This document shows, in pieces, positions 5,804-6,901 of a stretch of DNA of 6,901 nt; position 1 is the first letter of the stretch, and every line of letters begins with the position of its first letter. Location of the stretch: contig JASMKJ010000567.1 in assembly GCA_030749275.1 (NCBI GenBank), positions 1 to 6,901 of the forward strand, given 5' to 3'. The notes below the pieces were generated by a model. It was not told where the DNA came from. It made no database searches and saw only the letters and a list, made by a program, of their open reading frames with translations. The position numbers were made by a program, and so were the translations under genes. This stretch comes from Acidimicrobiales bacterium (lineage in GTDB: Bacteria; Actinomycetota; Acidimicrobiia; Acidimicrobiales; Poriferisodalaceae).

Positions 5804-6901
5804 ATGTCCAAGGACGATCCGTTGCGCATCGCATTCCTGACCTACCGCGGTCACCCCTACACCGGCGGTCAAGGTGTCTATACGCGTCACATGGCGCGCG
5901 AGCTTGCAGCGATGGGACACCAAGTTGAAGTCATTTCGGGACCCCCTTACCCACATCTGGATGACGGAGTTCGCTTAACTAAGTTGCCGAGCCTGGATCT
6001 CTACCGGATGCCCGACCCTTTCCGCATTCCCCGCCTAAGTGAGTTCAAGGATCGTTTCGACGTATTGGAATACTTGGTGACCGCGGGAGCAACTTTCGCG
6101 GAGCCGCTCACCTTCAGCCTCCGGGCCCACAGAGAACTGGCGGGTAGATTAAGCGAATTTGATCTTGTTCATGACAACCAATGTTTGGGCACAGGGATTT
6201 GGAAAATACACAAAGCAGGGTTGCCGGTATTGGAAACAATTCATCATCCGATCACAGTGGATCGCAGGCTGGAAACAAAACATGCGCCCACACCATGGAA
6301 ACGTTTCACGAAGAACCGTTTTTATGCATTTACCGGCATGCAAACCAAAGTTGCCCGCAAGCTTCCACGAATCCTCACCGTTTCATCAAACAGTTATGAC
6401 GACATTATTGAGGATTACGGTGTCGACTCGGACAGGCTGCACATAGTCCACGTAGGTGTAGATCCAAAACAATTCCGTCCGCTCGAAAATATAGATGTCG
6501 TTCCAGGAAGATTGATGACAACAGCAAGCGCTGATGTCGCAATGAAGGGTCTCGCTTTCCTACTGGAGGCCTTGGCAAAACTCAGAGCCGAGGACAATTC
6601 AATTCATTTGGTGGTCATTGGTAAGCCAAAGTATGACTCCAGGGCAACTCAACTCATTAACGAACTTGAATTGTCAAACAGTGTCGAATTCGTGAGTGGA
6701 GTCTCAGACGAGCGGATAGTAGAGCTGTATAACCAAGCAGAAATTGCGATCGTCCCCTCGCTGTACGAGGGATTCTCCCTTCCCGCGATCGAAGCAATGT
6801 CGTGTGGCGTACCGCTCGTGGCAACCACTGGTGGAGCTTTACCTGAAGTCGTTGGAAGCGACGGCATCACTGCTTTACAGGTACCGCCCGGTGACAGCGA
6901 G
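5804..6901 (+). CDS. GT-B glycosyltransferase, family 4 (partial, 366 residues visible)
   Basis: Retaining glycosyltransferase of the GT4 type, which transfers a sugar from a nucleotide donor; acceptor and sugar cannot be read from sequence. The N-terminal acceptor domain begins LRIAFLTYRGHPYTGGQGVY (7-26), whose glycine-rich loop GGQGVY is typical of GT4. A TIHHP segment at 145-149 follows, then the linker into the donor domain (HVGVDPKQFRPL). The donor domain has a phosphate-contacting Lys in AMKGL (Lys248) and the EX7E motif YEGFSLPAIEA (Glu322, Glu330), then GVPLVATTGGALPEVVG. The reading frame is open to the last base; the final few dozen residues are off the right edge. There is no signal peptide or membrane segment, so it is probably cytosolic. 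The start ATG has AAGGA four bases upstream (5795-5799). It is divergent from dtd and could head a cell-envelope or glycolipid gene set to the right, but nothing here shows that. Confidence 0.93.
   Translation, partial: MSKDDPLRIAFLTYRGHPYTGGQGVYTRHMARELAAMGHQVEVISGPPYPHLDDGVRLTKLPSLDLYRMPDPFRIPRLSEFKDRFDVLEYLVTAGATFAEPLTFSLRAHRELAGRLSEFDLVHDNQCLGTGIWKIHKAGLPVLETIHHPITVDRRLETKHAPTPWKRFTKNRFYAFTGMQTKVARKLPRILTVSSNSYDDIIEDYGVDSDRLHIVHVGVDPKQFRPLENIDVVPGRLMTTASADVAMKGLAFLLEALAKLRAEDNSIHLVVIGKPKYDSRATQLINELELSNSVEFVSGVSDERIVELYNQAEIAIVPSLYEGFSLPAIEAMSCGVPLVATTGGALPEVVGSDGITALQVPPGDSE

Overview
The window holds six protein-coding genes and little else. It fits a chromosomal housekeeping segment from an actinobacterium. 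Three things point that way: an actinobacterial-style HelD/HelR RNA polymerase-recycling helicase, a hemE-hemY pair of the kind used in the coproporphyrin-dependent haem route, and an actinobacterial-style D-aminoacyl-tRNA deacylase and GT4 glycosyltransferase. Base composition looks balanced (about half G+C by eye), which is low for soil actinomycetes. A marine or freshwater Acidimicrobiia-like lineage is my best guess, held with moderate to low confidence. I see no mobile elements, CRISPR arrays, tRNA or rRNA genes, and no gene-free stretch above 130 bases.

Layout. (1) Bases 1-1279, minus strand: the first 426 residues of a HelD-type helicase whose 3' end lies beyond the left edge. (2) Bases 1280-1376: a short divergent intergenic region with a plausible minus-strand promoter whose -10 box sits inside an inverted repeat. 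(3) Bases 1377-5262, plus strand: hemE, hemY and lnt joined head to tail by two ATGA stop/start overlaps, so they are probably one translationally coupled transcript. (4) Bases 5240-5761, minus strand: dtd, converging on lnt with a 23-bp overlap of coding ends. (5) The space between dtd and the next gene contains a perfect 12-bp palindrome and a strong Shine-Dalgarno sequence that bears on the dtd start. (6) Bases 5804-6901, plus strand: a GT4 glycosyltransferase cut by the right edge.

Function. HemE converts uroporphyrinogen III to coproporphyrinogen III, which HemY (CgoX) can oxidise to coproporphyrin III, so the first two operon genes are consecutive steps. Lnt acylates lipoproteins at the membrane and has no metabolic link to haem. 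dtd is translational quality control. The most notable observation is that this Lnt has serine (Ser352) where the family has its cysteine nucleophile, while the Glu and Lys of the triad and the surrounding fold are kept. No clearly undescribed multi-gene system is visible. The other points worth checking are the possible N-terminal extension of Dtd, the two operator-like dyads in the divergent spacers, and lnt standing where hemQ/chdC is often found after hemY.
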